From contig OZ025278.1 in assembly GCA_964019165.1 (NCBI GenBank), positions 5,278,017 through 5,342,016 of the forward strand: a stretch of 64,000 bases of DNA, written 5' to 3'. Shown piece after piece: positions 13,917-25,865 of this stretch. The notes beneath the pieces are model-generated. The model saw only the letters and a program-made list of their open reading frames with translations. It did not search any database and was not told the origin of the DNA. Source of the stretch: Mastigias papua. Taxonomy: Eukaryota; Cnidaria; Scyphozoa; Rhizostomeae; Mastigiidae. The number at the start of each line of letters is the position of its first letter. Position 1 is the stretch's first letter. Made by a program: the position numbers and the translations under genes.

Positions 13917-14866
13917 GTAATGTTGTTCAACTGGACTTCAAATTTGAATTTAGTAGTTCACTTGTTTGATACTACTTTGGTTTGATTTAGTTCACAAAAG
14001 TAGCATCGATTATCCACTAGATCTTATCCATGTCATACGGTCTTCTTGGTATGGGCCTATTCTTACTTGAAATGTGCAATAACATATACTTCCCCGTTAT
14101 ATCATTTTGAATTTGATTGTATGGGGATATTGCTTGTTTGCCTTTTATGATGACCAGTGATAATGTCATTTGCTAGCATACCAGGGCATATTGTGTACCA
14201 AACCAATTAGCAGATTCAGCCAATAATAATCATTCCTAACGACTTTTCTTCTGAACAATGTTGTGTTCATGCCCAATAACAAGCTGTCAATCGTAATCTT
14301 GTGTATATATTTTCGGTGAGTATTTTTCGAATTCCACACCAAGAGTAAATAGCATCCAAGATGTTCGACTTGTGGGACACCGTCCATTCCTCTCTGGGAT
14401 CCTTTTACTGTCAAAAAAGCAACAATAAGATTCTTCTTCGTGCATAAAAATTGTCTTAGGGTTATCCATGCCAAAATACTCCTAAAAATATACCCCTTTG
14501 CTATGCAGACCAGAGCTGCGAAGGCTGAATGTACGATAGAATCAAGGCTCGGTACCATATCAGCACCTGATTTTGATGCATTTGTTGCCTTTTCCTATAA
14601 TCACGAACAGAGTTTGTAAACCGACTGACTGCAGGACCAATACAGCCCTAAAGCCTGTTAGGATGGTGCCGCCGGTTTTTCACGGAAATAACAGGTTTTA
14701 CTTTTGTTAATGATTATTGTAGATTTATACAATTTCAGAATCTACAGCTATGACTAAGTGTCTCTGCATCATGTCACATCTGAGATGATAATATGAACAG
14801 TAGATAATTTTGGAGGGCCCCTTGAAAATCAGCAACGCTGAAGGGCAACCCTCCTTAAATATCTGA

Positions 14867-14876
14867 AATCAATCAA

Positions 14877-14917
<41 letters not shown>
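14867..14917. repeat. (CAAT)n microsatellite
   Basis: About ten AATC units in the intron between exons D and E. Confidence 0.95.
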
Positions 14918-15295
14918 GTAGAATGCCTCAGCTGTCTCGTTTCACGGCAAATAATTCATTATCTCTTCCCTTCGTTTACTTTTCAGCGAGTAAACTTATT
15001 GCACATCCCTGGTACAGCAGAATAACTACAGCCAAGTGCCGTGCCTATTTCCATACATGATAAACAACTTGTTTGCATATAGCGAACTGGAACCCTTCTT
15101 GATTCAAGCTATTTTCTAACTGTTCTTATAACATGCATACATGCAAGCTATCCTCCAAGACAAATTATTCTGGAGTTAACCCAATGACTAGTTGTATTCT
15201 AATCAGACCACATAATTTCCGACACTTAGTCCCTTGAGATTTCTTTTCCTAGTAAACTGCCTGTTTAGAATTGGCCTCCTCACGTTTTGCTTATA

Positions 15296-15600
15296 CAGTC
15301 TTGGCCAAACGTGACGACCATTTCAACAAACAATGTTCAACCTTCATGTTCTGCAAAAGTTCGGCACAATTTTTACTAACCCGTTCTATGATAAATTTCG
15401 TTTTGGGCAATGTTCTGCGTTGTTCGAGCATTTTTTGATGAAGATCAGAAACCTTTTCAAACTTGTTCATGTTCTGCAAATGTTCGTCACGTTTGATCAC
15501 CTTGCCGAACAATTCAACGGACAAATGACATATTTTCCAATGCATGGACAAGTATATAGGAAACGTTCTAATCAAAATTTGCTCAGTTCTTCGTAGATTT
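15296..15600. repeat. Fragment related to the element at 10040-10891
   Basis: It starts AGTCTTGGCCAAACGTGACG then ACCATT, resembling the CCTGGCAAAACGACTGGTCATT end of the nested element. The interior also repeats ATGTTC words. An imperfect complement of the end (ACGTTTGATCACCTTGCC) is at about 15489-15506. The long minus-strand reading at 15291-15689 has no recognisable domain. Relationship is tentative. Confidence 0.4.
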
Positions 15601-15874
15601 GTCTTTGAATAGATCAAAAATTGATTGAATTCAAAGTTCAAGGCATTGAAACAGCACTGTGTAGCGCCAACTAAGAGGAAGAAGAGCACTAGAGGCCCTG
15701 TTTTGTCTATTTAGGCTTTCCATCACGTACAACATTGATTCATTACATTATTAAGTAGGGCCTTATCCACATATGATAGTAATAATGACCTCATTGCGTT
15801 TCGATTTTTCTCACATTTTCGATGCATTTGATGTGTATTTATCATAATTAAGTTTGCTTATTAATTGTTTGCAG

Positions 15875-15960
15875 AACCTCAAGTCGTTAAAAGGATTAGA
15901 AAACTTCGTAACACCTGCTGTGAAAAGGACATCAAAAGCAATAAATGAAAAGAATGAAAA
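15875..15960 (+). CDS. Schlafen-type AlbA_2 protein, exon E
   Basis: Bounded by TTGTTTGCAG and GAAAA|GTAATG. It follows exon D in phase 0 and leaves two bases that complete a Lys codon with exon F. It reads NLKSLKGLENFVTPAVKRTS then KAINEKNEK. This is charged, probably helical sequence beyond the AlbA_2 core; no second domain is recognised. Confidence 0.65.
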
Positions 15961-18616
15961 GTAATGTTAGCAAAGTATTTATACTAGAAACTTTGAAAAG
16001 TCTTTAAAGGATCATTCATATAGTAGATACGCACGAAATGGATTGAGGGATTTGCTAAATAGCTCTTATATTTGAATCCTAGGGAAGAGGGAATTTACTA
16101 GGTCAAGTCTGTAAGCTTAGGATAATATGTTTCTCATTTTCTGTTCTTTGGTGCCAAACAAAACACGTACAACACAATAGAGGAACCGAAAGCATATATA
16201 TTTCGCATTGTTTAAAATTGCATTAATGATTCTCTGCCTTTCTTTGTTTCACGCGTGCCTGTTTCTTGTTTGATATAAATTTTTTGACAAAATTTTGCTC
16301 TCAAACCGCTTTAATTCAAAGTTCAAAATTGTTTTATTTGACCACTTCCCGCTGAAGCAAGTTTTGAGTAATTGCATGAAAGGGATTTAATTGCAAAACA
16401 TACATGATAAAAGTAACACTGTTGGGTTTCTGACCGTTTTGAGATAGCGTTGATACATTTTCGTGACACTTCCTTTTACTTCATAGGGCAAAATTTTTAA
16501 AGTTTCCATCGTGAGAGTTTCTAATTTATGTCATTTAGCGGAAGAAAGAAATGTGAACATATATACTTGTAATTGCCTTTCCAGACTGTTTAGGAATTAT
16601 TTTGCTTGAACAGAAGTTGCTACTTATGTAAAGTTCGCATGCTAGAGGGGAGCCCTTGGTAAAAGACATGCATGCTTAATAGTGATAGTGAAAGTTTAAT
16701 TCTCAATATTACAGTGCATGTTCGTTGTTTTAATGACACCAAAATTAAATATGTGCTCCTCTCTTGCGCACCGTTTTTCTCTTTAGCGTTTTGTTATATT
16801 ACATAGAGTAGTTTTCATAGGTTCCCATTTGGCTATATTAAGGCAACTATCAGTCTATTCAGCATTTTTAACTTTCCTGCAGATATATACACTGTGCAAG
16901 TTATTCTCAATGCTTTCAGTATTCCTGGAATACTAACATAATCAATTGTTTTTATTGCGTTTTTTGTACTAGTTTCTGTTGCATTTCTTAGTAAAAAATT
17001 TCGTCAATGACCTTTGTTACTTAATAGGAAGTCGTCCCATAATTGAATTGATCTATTGCGAAAGTTTGTCAAATTTATTGACTAGTAATTCTAGAAGGTA
17101 TATTCGGCCATATCAATTTTTGTCGTTAAGTTTACGATACTTGTTTACTTCAGAATACGATACTTGTTTACTGTTTCAGGTATTATCAAAAAATTAAATC
17201 ATTGAACAAAAGACTGAAGTCAACGGTACTTCATGGGTCTTTCAAGTTTTGCTTGAGGTCTCCTTATTGACAATATTAGAGGCCTCTGGACCCAAACTCA
17301 GCTGGCCCGTTAATAAATACAACCCAGTCTACACCAATGAAGAGACAATCAAAATCAAATATAGTGCGAATGGTTGAGGTAGCATCAAACATGTAAGAAT
17401 ACATAGAGTAAATTTTTCAAAAATCTTCCTCCAAGCATAAATAGTACTGAAATAGTGCATTGTTCTCCATATCTTCTGTTTGTATATGGAAGTGACAGAA
17501 TGACTTAGCTAGAAGCAACTTTGATAAAGATCATTTACTACTTTTTGTACTTGTGCATTTATCGTATTGCCCCCAAATAGTACTGATCTTCCGTCCTGCT
17601 ATAACAAACAGGTTCTCTGTTCGCATTTGTTTCTTTGAAAATCTCATTTCTCAGCTTGTGAAACGAAAACTCAAATATATTTTGTATCTGGCTTAGTTTC
17701 TGCATATGCATACGAAGATCACCAACTTCAACAGCAACATGCTATCTTTTTAACTCTGCATTAAAATACATTCTTAAAATCCTTTGTGTTCATATGTGAA
17801 TAACCAAGTATTCGAAAAAAGATAGCAATAAAGTAATCCATTTTAACCCCTATACAACACCCTTAGAAATCCAAACAAGCAGTGCCACTGCATAGTATAA
17901 TAAATGCAGAAATATTTATCTTGATTACCATCCAACGTACAATAATAATAACAGCATTATACCACTTCTGTTGCATCATAAGCTAAAAACTATTCCATAT
18001 ACATAAAGCCATAATCACCAAAGTCAAAAAACTGCAAAAGCATCCCAGAGCAAATAACAAAGCAAAAATAATAAAAGAGCAGCCAGTTGAGATATGTCGT
18101 CATACTTGTCTTAGTCCAATATATGCTGCAAGTTTTTCGTGTACCATGTTTTTCACAACCAGATGAAGAGCCACAATGTAGAAACTGTTATTCCAGGTTC
18201 ATTTAAATAATAACAGGCCTGATAGACTTCTATTGTCATGTTCCAAAATGTGTTATGCGAACGTATTATAACAGCCGCAGTTGGTTAAAATTGAAAGTAA
18301 TATATATGTAGATTTATCCCTCCTTTCCATTTCTCATTATGTAGTCAGTAAGGTCTGCTCACGAAGCGGCTTTAGAGATGGTCAGACCTGGAATCCTAAG
18401 CGGATTACACTTAACAGGTTGCGGAAATGTTGGTCAATTCTATCAGTATGCAATACAATTTGTATTTTTGGGTTCAGTGATCTCCTTTACAAATCAATAG
18501 TAAATTAAGAAACGATCCTATCTCAGATATGACAGGAACTATGGACCACAGTGTTTTCCATTAGCTGTATGAACTATGTAAGTTTCTAAGAATTCGAACT
18601 TCTCATCTTCATCTAG
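15961..18616. other. Intron between exons E and F
   Basis: AT-rich sequence of 2.7 kb. Readings at 16979-17197 and 18281-18508 show no recognisable domain, and no clear repeat or RNA gene was found. Confidence 0.5.
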
Positions 18617-18671
18617 GGAACTCGCTTTATACAAACGTCTAGAAGACACAAGGATTGATATCACTACTAAG
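18617..18671 (+). CDS. Schlafen-type AlbA_2 protein, exon F
   Basis: A small exon between CATCTAG and AAG|GTTAGT, in phase with exon E, reading K-ELALYKRLEDTRIDITTK. It looks like a coiled-coil or helical segment. It ends in phase 0 with a good donor, so at least one further exon is required. None is recognisable before 25 kb, and the broken receptor gene downstream lies either in the following intron or beyond the gene. Confidence 0.6.
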
Positions 18672-19043
18672 GTTAGTACTTTGGAGCCGTTATCTACCTT
18701 GAGCTTCACCTTTCAGCAATGCATTGTCAGTCAGTGGTGTAATGCTAAACTTTTACAAAGGAAGCCCTTCCTAGTACGAAGGCGTACAAAAACGAAAGTT
18801 TGACAAGGGCACATCCCTCATAGTTAACCTCATAGAAATAATATCAGTTAAGTTCTAAAGGGGCAGCAATTATATATCGAATAAATAGGGTTCCAAAATT
18901 AAAATTTCAAGATTTATATTTTTCCTCATTATAGGTGTAGTGCCTATTAACCGGACAGCAGGGCACAAAGAGCCTGTTTATTGCAGTTTGGAATCTGAAT
19001 ATATCAGTTTTCCCCCCTCTCCGGGAGATACAAACACAGCGTA

Positions 19044-22000
19044 ATGATGCGTTATGGAACCATACAACGTGTGCTCACCATATTCATGCTTGTTATGACA
19101 ATAAGAGTATTAGCTAACACAATGCTCATCTGAATGTCACTGCTCAAAGTACAGTCTAGAATGTGTTGGCAAAGATTTGAAGACTATGCCACATAATATA
19201 CCATTGAACAAAACAATAATAGATTTGTCAAGGAACCCATTACTGCATATAGAACATGACTACTTTCTACAGTTTAGAAATCTAGTCGTTCTGAAACTGA
19301 ACAATTGCGGACAAACAGGTCCGATCTATTTACCCAATACGCTGAGGAGAGTCAGCTTAGACAATAACTATTTTACAGTTGATGCATTAAAAGAAATGTT
19401 CTTTGATAAAACACGGTTACTTGAACACATCAGCTTGGCAAACAACAGCCTTCAACACACTGATGTGCAAGCTTTGCTGAACTTGCTGCCAATCAGAATC
19501 AGTCAGTTGTGTCTTTACGGTAATAACTTACGGCAATTGATGAGGAAAGAGCTTAGTAGATTCCGCAGTATCAGAAACTTGGACTTGTCAAATACTTCTC
19601 TGGTTAGAATAGAACCAAACGTGTTTGATGATTTAACTCATTTGTCAACAATTTATTTATCTGACAACCAGTTGGCCTTTTTGCCAGATAAACTGTTCGT
19701 TTTTAATAAACATTTAAGGCTTTTACACCTTGGAAATAACAAATTGGCAGCATTTAATGCAATCAAGCTTGGGTTAAGAAGTGTAGGATTTCTTTCATTG
19801 CAAAGTAATCATCTGACCTCATTGCCAAGAGAAGTATTCAAAGGTGTATCTATCACAAATCTTTTCCTTCAAAAGAATAATCTCTCAAACCTCAGTGGCG
19901 TTTTTAACGGAATTAGCCCGAACTTGCGCATTCTCGATTTAACAGGAAATATGGGACTCCATCTTCTTAACTGTTCAGACCTGGGGAGCCTAGCTAATAC
20001 ATCAGTAGTCTATCTTACCTGCTAAAATTTGAAGCTAATCACTGATCTAGCAATGCTCAAAGCTAAGGTGAAATGCTGTCTAAAGTTAGGTATTACTGTT
20101 CACTCTTCTCTAGCAAAGGATGGGCATGCAATGGATATGAGTGTGAATACAATAAGACAGCGAAATCTTTCGTATGCAGTGCCTGCAGACAAGGGTACCG
20201 TAGCTACTTTCAGAATTCAATAGCGCATACCAGTAAATGTGTCCAATGTCCGGCCGGATCATACTATCAAGATCAGCCAGCTAGTGACAGGTGTAAGATT
20301 TGTCAGCCTGGACAGTTTGTTCCACCAGAGCGCAGTCCGGGCCCAGACGCATCCGACTGTCAGACCTGTCAAAAAGGCACTATCACAACTAACGTAGCAG
20401 GGACAATAGCCTGCAGTTGTCTTCCTGGGTACTCTAGGCGTTATAGATTTGGTTCATGTCATAAGTGTATAGAAGAGGGATATAACTGCAGTCTCGATTA
20501 TCCAACAATCAAGCAAGGATTTTGGATAACGTGGCAAGGCACGAGGGTGGATTTCAGTAGTCATCATACATGAATAGACAATGAAACTGCCAAAAATATT
20601 ACCTGTGAGCAGTTATACAGAGCATTTGTGAAGAATCTCGAGATATCAGATGATGCTTATGATAGAACAACTATGAAATTCGATTGTCATATGCCGTTAC
20701 CAATCAAATGCCCTATAGTTAGTTCATGTTTAGGCGGCAAACAATCCAGATGTTCTTCTAGTTACACTGGTGCTCTATGTGCAGTATGCAAAAGAGGCTA
20801 CAGTCTACAGTTCAACCAGTGTGTACAATGTCCGCACAGAGTATGGGCAGCTGTACAGTTTATTGGCTACAAAGCAATGTTTGCCTACTGTGTCTCGTAA
20901 TTTCAATAACTGGCAAAATCAAACTGGCAAATGTACAGGATCACTCAAGCAGACATCAGACAGATGACTGTCGTACTTTTGCTGACGTTATTTTGTCGAC
21001 TGTTTAGATTCTAGTCGGATTCTATCAAGTGTTAATCAGCATTGTACATGCATTTTCAAACGTTAAGTGGCCTGACAGTTTACAGACGGCAATGAACATT
21101 CTGCAGCACGTACAGTTTCAAATCGTAAAGGCTCCTACTCTACGATGCATCAGCCCAGAGTGGAACATTGATACAGTCGCAGAATTCTGGATTATCCTCA
21201 TTGCGGCCGTCGCTATTCCTTTCTCTGCCCTGCTCTACTATTTGATCAAATCATTACATACTCATGTTCAAAATTTTTCTGAATCTTATAAAAAAGCAAA
21301 GAGGTTTATCTACGCCAGAAACTGCATACGATTTACAGCTTTGTTTCTGTTCATGCTCTATCCGATTATTTTGACAAAAATCCTTCAAATATTGCCAGTC
21401 AGTTGTTATTCATTTTGTACTGTAAAGCAAAATGGTACCTGTATTCATTCACTAACTTTCCTTCGAACGGACTATAGCATTCCTTGTCCAACATTGGCAA
21501 ACCATAGAACAACTTTAACCACTGCTTATATCTGCCTTACCATCCCACTAGGCTTACCTATCATGTTATTTATTCTTTTGCATTTTTATTCACCGAGAAA
21601 AGCCGCTAAATTACATCGGCCATACATCCCCTATAATCTTCAAGAAAGTGATGAAGAAGACAGTTATTGCCCTTACCAATTTTCATTGCTTTCCTGCAGT
21701 GTTGATGACGCTGACCATGTTTCGGGCAAGTCCGTTGTCCAGCTGATGAAATCAGCCTTAAAATTCACATATGAGAACTACCACGTTCGCTGTTGGTATT
21801 GGGAAGTTATCGAGATGGTAAGAAAGCTCATCATGACAACAGGCATAGTGCTATTCCTGAGAGAGACCAAAGCAGGGCTCTCATGTATGATAATCATAGC
21901 TATGTTTTTCACCATTCTACATGCAATTATGAAACCAATGAAGAACAAGTTTGAGAATGCAGCGCAGCTAGTTTCCTTGGCTCTTCTTCCATTGAATCTT

Positions 22001-22186
22001 GCTATTGGAGCTATTCTACAGTCACAGGATTATCAAAACCCAAGCATTATCGACAATGACTGGGATGTGCTTTCACTTGGCATCTTTCTTGTAACCATGA
22101 ACACAACTGTTATCATTCTCATGCTCTCAAGAATAATTATCATGATAGCTGAAAAATTAAAATCAAGAATGAAAAAATCGCAATAG
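19044..22186 (+). pseudogene. LRR / Eph-receptor-like / multi-TM receptor pseudogene
   Basis: A single-exon remnant of a large surface receptor. The ATG at 19044 (or 19047) gives a signal peptide (TIFMLVMTIRVLA). A frameshift near 19115-19125 leads to an LRRNT cysteine cluster (CSSECHCSKYSLEC) and about nine to ten leucine-rich repeats to 20022. A stop at 20023-20025 and a frameshift near 20070-20095 follow. Then come cysteine-rich GCC2/GCC3 (Eph-receptor-like) repeats such as CVQCPAGSYYQDQPASDRC, interrupted by TGA at 20571-20573. A frameshift near 20890-20900 and TAG at 21005-21007 precede the membrane region (21029-22186) of about five helices, with the conserved WYWEVIEMVRK segment. The order matches a known invertebrate receptor architecture of unclear function. 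Long intact stretches imply recent decay; assembly indels are the main alternative. Confidence 0.85.
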
Positions 22187-22699
22187 AATAAGTATGCTCA
22201 ACGTGTCATTGAGTGATGTATCAGTGTACGTGAATTGGAGTATTTTTTCATTATTATCATTTGCTATTAGTATGAACTTTTTTATAATTGGTGATTACTT
22301 AGCATGTATCAATAGTATGTGTCGGATAATCCTAAAAGGCCGGTTAATCAAAATTATGCTGTTGGACATCACGTGCAAGAAAAAAGGCTAAGATAATTAG
22401 AAAGTGTTCTTATTATACTCAAGTAGAATTGTTATTATTTTATTCCTTAAACTTATATTAAAGTATAGAAAGTAACTGCTCCTAAAAGGCACATCATATT
22501 CGTCAAGCTTGTTGAACATTCCCTTTTTCAAGTATCATCGACGGTCAGATCTACTCTTTTTCAAGTAGTATCCAAAGAAGACGAAGAATCCATTTGATTT
22601 GAATTGCAAATAACAAGATTTCATTTTCATACACGGAAGATAACACTTCAATTAGAATAAAGTTTAGCACGAGGGTCACGGCCGGACGGTTAATCGAGA
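22187..22699. other. Non-coding stretch after the receptor pseudogene
   Basis: AT-rich, probably the former 3' UTR. The short reading at 22194-22391 has no recognisable domain. Confidence 0.4.
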
Positions 22700-23145
22700 T
22701 ACGGTTAGTCGAGGGAGTACTTTAGAAGAAGGTTCTTCTCTCTATGCTGACATTCCAGGCTACCTCTCACCCTCTATCATTACCGGGAATGATGTGCATC
22801 CTGATTTACTTCTAAGAACTAAGGACAAATGCTTGTATATTCTGGAACTCACGATAGGATTTGAAACAAATCTTAATAGTAGTTTAGAAAGGAAACGCTT
22901 AAAGTACCCACAGCAACTTTCAGATCTGAGTGGCCAGTACAAATCTGTCACTTTTGTTATCCTCTCAATGAGCCTTCTAGGCATCTTTCCAAATTCATGC
23001 TTTTCGTTTCTTGATATGTGCGATTCCCTCTTTGTTGACAAAGACCACAGATGCCTTCTGATTTCGAAGTTATCTGCCATCTCAATTCGTACCATCTACT
23101 GTATCTTCTGCTGTAGCAGGGGAAAGCAGGGGCAAGCCCTAACCT
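22700..23145 (+). mobile_element. 3' end of a non-LTR retroelement with nuclease-like domain
   Basis: The reading around LYADIPGYLSPSIITGNDVH, then PDLLL, then LYILELTIGFETN, then ERKRLKYPQQL and a terminal SIRTIYCIFC is a pattern I associate with C-terminal regions of animal reverse-transcriptase elements. The PD...x-E-L-T plus RKRxKY arrangement suggests a PD-(D/E)XK restriction-like endonuclease. The open frame from 22794 to a TGA at 23145-23147 is intact, but no reverse transcriptase precedes it, so this is a 5'-truncated copy. Family assignment is from memory of the motif. Confidence 0.6.
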
Positions 23146-23318
23146 GATTTAATTCTAAGTTTTTTTGTCTGTCTGTTTTTCTGTTTTCATTTTGTCTGTT
23201 TTCATTTTTCATTTCATTTGTCCTTTTCAGGCTAGCCAATTACAAATTACCTTGCGCTGGTGAGATTTGTAATTATAGGTTAAGGGAATAAAATCAGTTT
23301 CCAGATATAAATATATAT

Positions 23319-23460
<142 letters not shown>

Positions 23461-23902
23461 ATAACTTATTGGTACTCAATTGTTTAGAAAGTTAAGAGAG
23501 CTCAGTGTTGGATTTCTGAGACCTAAAAACTTTGAAAAGTCTTTTATCTTTCTAAAGTTCCAGTATTCATGAAAGACAATCATTGCTTTTATTAGAGTGC
23601 TATGTTCGTGCAGTGTCTTGTCTCTCTTACACGGTAGCGTTATGCATGCTCGACTTTTCTTGTTGAGACATTCTTAAGAATATTTCAGTATTGAAATCAT
23701 GAAAAGCAAAGAAAGTTTCTCTACTGGGCGAAGAAACAACCTTTTTTCTATAAAAAAGCGTGTCAGTGAATGGATAGCTTAATCGAGCTAAATAATCAGC
23801 TAATTAATGCCAGTTATTTACAAATTTATGAAACACCTAAGTGATCAATAGACATCTTAAAGTTCTGTATTAGTGAATTCCACGATCTCACTTCCCTTTG
23901 TA

Positions 23903-24446
23903 AAGCCTGGTTTCCATTAAATCGTAGAACGATCGGGGACAGTCTGCGTCAGTCTGCGACAGTCTGCGGTCTCATCTTCCATTTTGCAGCAGAGACATGT
24001 TTCCATAGATCGGCAACTGTCTTCGACTGTCTGCGATTGTCTGCGACCATGATCCTTTTCAAGCTCAAAAAGTCTATTTTTAACTTTGACCTGACCCCGA
24101 ATCAGAGGGCGGGAATCAGATAGTCTCTAATTGGCTAATCTGGTTCACGTGAGCAAAATTAAACAAAGGAACGTCTGCGATGATCGCAGAGTGTCTGCGA
24201 TGTGTGTTTCCATTAACATTTTTTTGGATCGGGAAGGATCGGGACTGTCGTAATGATCGGGAAAGTTGAACTTGGTTCAACTTTCCCGACCATTACGATC
24301 TGTGATCGCAGACGGTCCCAGACAATCGTAAGGATCGTAAGCAAGTGTTTCCATTAAATCGGGAAGGATCGGGAGCACATCACAGACTGTCGCAGACTGA
24401 CGCAGACTGTCCCCGATCGTTCTACGATTTAATGGAAACCAGGCTT
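23903..24446. repeat. Palindromic MITE with about 60-bp perfect TIRs
   Basis: The left end AAGCCTGGTTTCCATTAAAT continues CGTAGAACGATCGGGG, then ACAGTCTGCGTCAGTCTGCG. The right end (about 24385-24446) is its exact reverse complement for about 60 bp. CAGTCTGCG/TGTCTGCGA words recur throughout, and GTTTCCATTAA recurs internally at about 24206 and 24349. No target duplication is obvious. No coding capacity. Confidence 0.92.
24249..24297. repeat. Central hairpin inside the MITE
   Basis: AATGATCGGGAAAGTTGAAC (24252-24271), TTG loop, then GTTCAACTTTCCCGACCATT (24275-24294). The arms differ at one position and extend a few bases outwards (CGT...ACG). It could extrude as a cruciform. Confidence 0.9.
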
Positions 24447-25439
24447 CAACTTTTCAATATCAGGATGCTTTTTAGTGACAGCGGCAGGATTTGCCATAGT
24501 TTGTTGCAAATGAGTCTGATCGTCTCAATTCCATATGTTGTTGTTCTGACAGCAGATAAAAGTGCATCAGTTCCTCATTGCACGTTATTCATTACATTCC
24601 TATCGTTAAAAGTTTCAGTTATCAAATCAGGGTTTAGCTGTGATTTTGTCTTGAAGATCTCGATCACAAGGAACAGTAGATTTCTTTATTGGGTGTTTAC
24701 AGATATTTTTTGTCAGGAGTTGTTCAGAAGTTGACAAATATCTTTATATGCGGCTAAGAAATATCCACATGAAAGTGAGGTGCAAAGGTATGACGGTATT
24801 CATCACCGTTCCAAGTTAAACCATAAAAGGGGATATTATTGGAAGCATGCGTAGTTTTCGACTAGCCTTGGTACAAAGTGGTAGAATATGAGTTTCAAAT
24901 GACATCATTTATCAAGAACACATCTAAGGAGCTCCCTTTCAGTGCCTTCTTTTTTATCAAAACTGGGGCTGCATTCACACTAATCATTGGGATTTTCGTA
25001 ATAAACAAGGGCACTTTCTTTCACTTAGCTGAGATGCTGTTACGTGCACAACTTAAAGGCTCTGTAAGAAAAGCATGCTTTCCTTAGGTTTGCTCTCTCT
25101 CCCATGGTATTTTGTATTTTTTGACTGCCTGGAGCTTATTCTGGGGATTGTTTAGGTCCAAAGTTTTGCTGAGTCCCTGCATTTGAATACGTTCCCATCA
25201 CACAGGATAATGGGCACATTGTAATAAACCAGCGATGGCCAAACTGCTGCTCTTTGACTCGTAATCTGCGCCTCGAGGGGCATGTTTACGCGAACCAATC
25301 CCAAGTTAAGAAGACAAAGTATGTTATTGTTTGGAGTCTCTGAGTATTTTATGCTTTTGTTTGGTTGAAACAAGTATGGATTTAGTTTTAGCAGCATGTC
25401 AAGTGAGTTTGTGGCCTTATAACCAAGTGTCCAATTTTC

Positions 25440-25630
25440 TGAGGGCCTTCTTAATAATCTCGTTCAGCTGGGCGATATCAGACGATATATAAAACAAGTT
25501 AGTATCATCAGCTTACATTGATGCAACAGATTCCTACTCAGTTTGAGGGAGGTCATTGATATAGATCAGAAAAAGTACAGGGCCAAGCATGAGCCTTGAG
25601 GAGCACTAGTTTCTAGATCCCCAATCTCCG
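25440..25630 (-). mobile_element. LINE reverse-transcriptase catalytic fragment
   Basis: On the minus strand, with frameshifts, it reads APQGSCL, then VLFLIYINDLPQT, then ADDTNLFYISS. These are the PQGS...LFxxYINDL and ADDT catalytic motifs of a non-LTR reverse transcriptase. Frameshifts and a stop show it is dead. Confidence 0.8.
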
Positions 25631-25811
25631 AATCAGTTCTATTTAAAATCTTCTAACGTACTAAATGGGTATTTGAATAAATGCGATGTGGGATTGGAAA
25701 AAATTCAAAAACTAACAATAGGAGGGCTGACTGCTGGTACTCGAGATTAAGCCCCACTGTTGTATTTCTAAGATTCACAATAGTTTGAGAGTGATGACTG
25801 AGGAGGCGCAA

Positions 25812-25827
25812 TTGGCGCTATTTTGAA
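25812..25827 (+). promoter_or_regulatory. Possible CDE/CHR-like cell-cycle element of SPC24
   Basis: TTGGCGC (25812-25818, E2F/CDE-like) is followed after three bases by TTTGAA (25822-25827), the CHR consensus, 38 bp upstream of the Spc24 start codon. In vertebrates paired CDE and CHR sites with about 4-bp spacing bind DREAM/MuvB complexes and restrict mitotic genes to G2/M. Both words are short, so chance is possible. Confidence 0.4.
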
Positions 25828-25865
25828 TGTTTAGACCAGAATGAGCGGGGTAAGCTGAAAATAAG

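Noticed and set aside
14166..14558. 130-residue minus-strand reading
   Set aside because: A second frame inside it (HEEESYCCFFDSKR) hints at an RT remnant, but motif order is not convincing on its own.
15291..15689. 132-residue minus-strand reading
   Set aside because: It lies on repeat-like GTTC-rich sequence with no recognisable domain.
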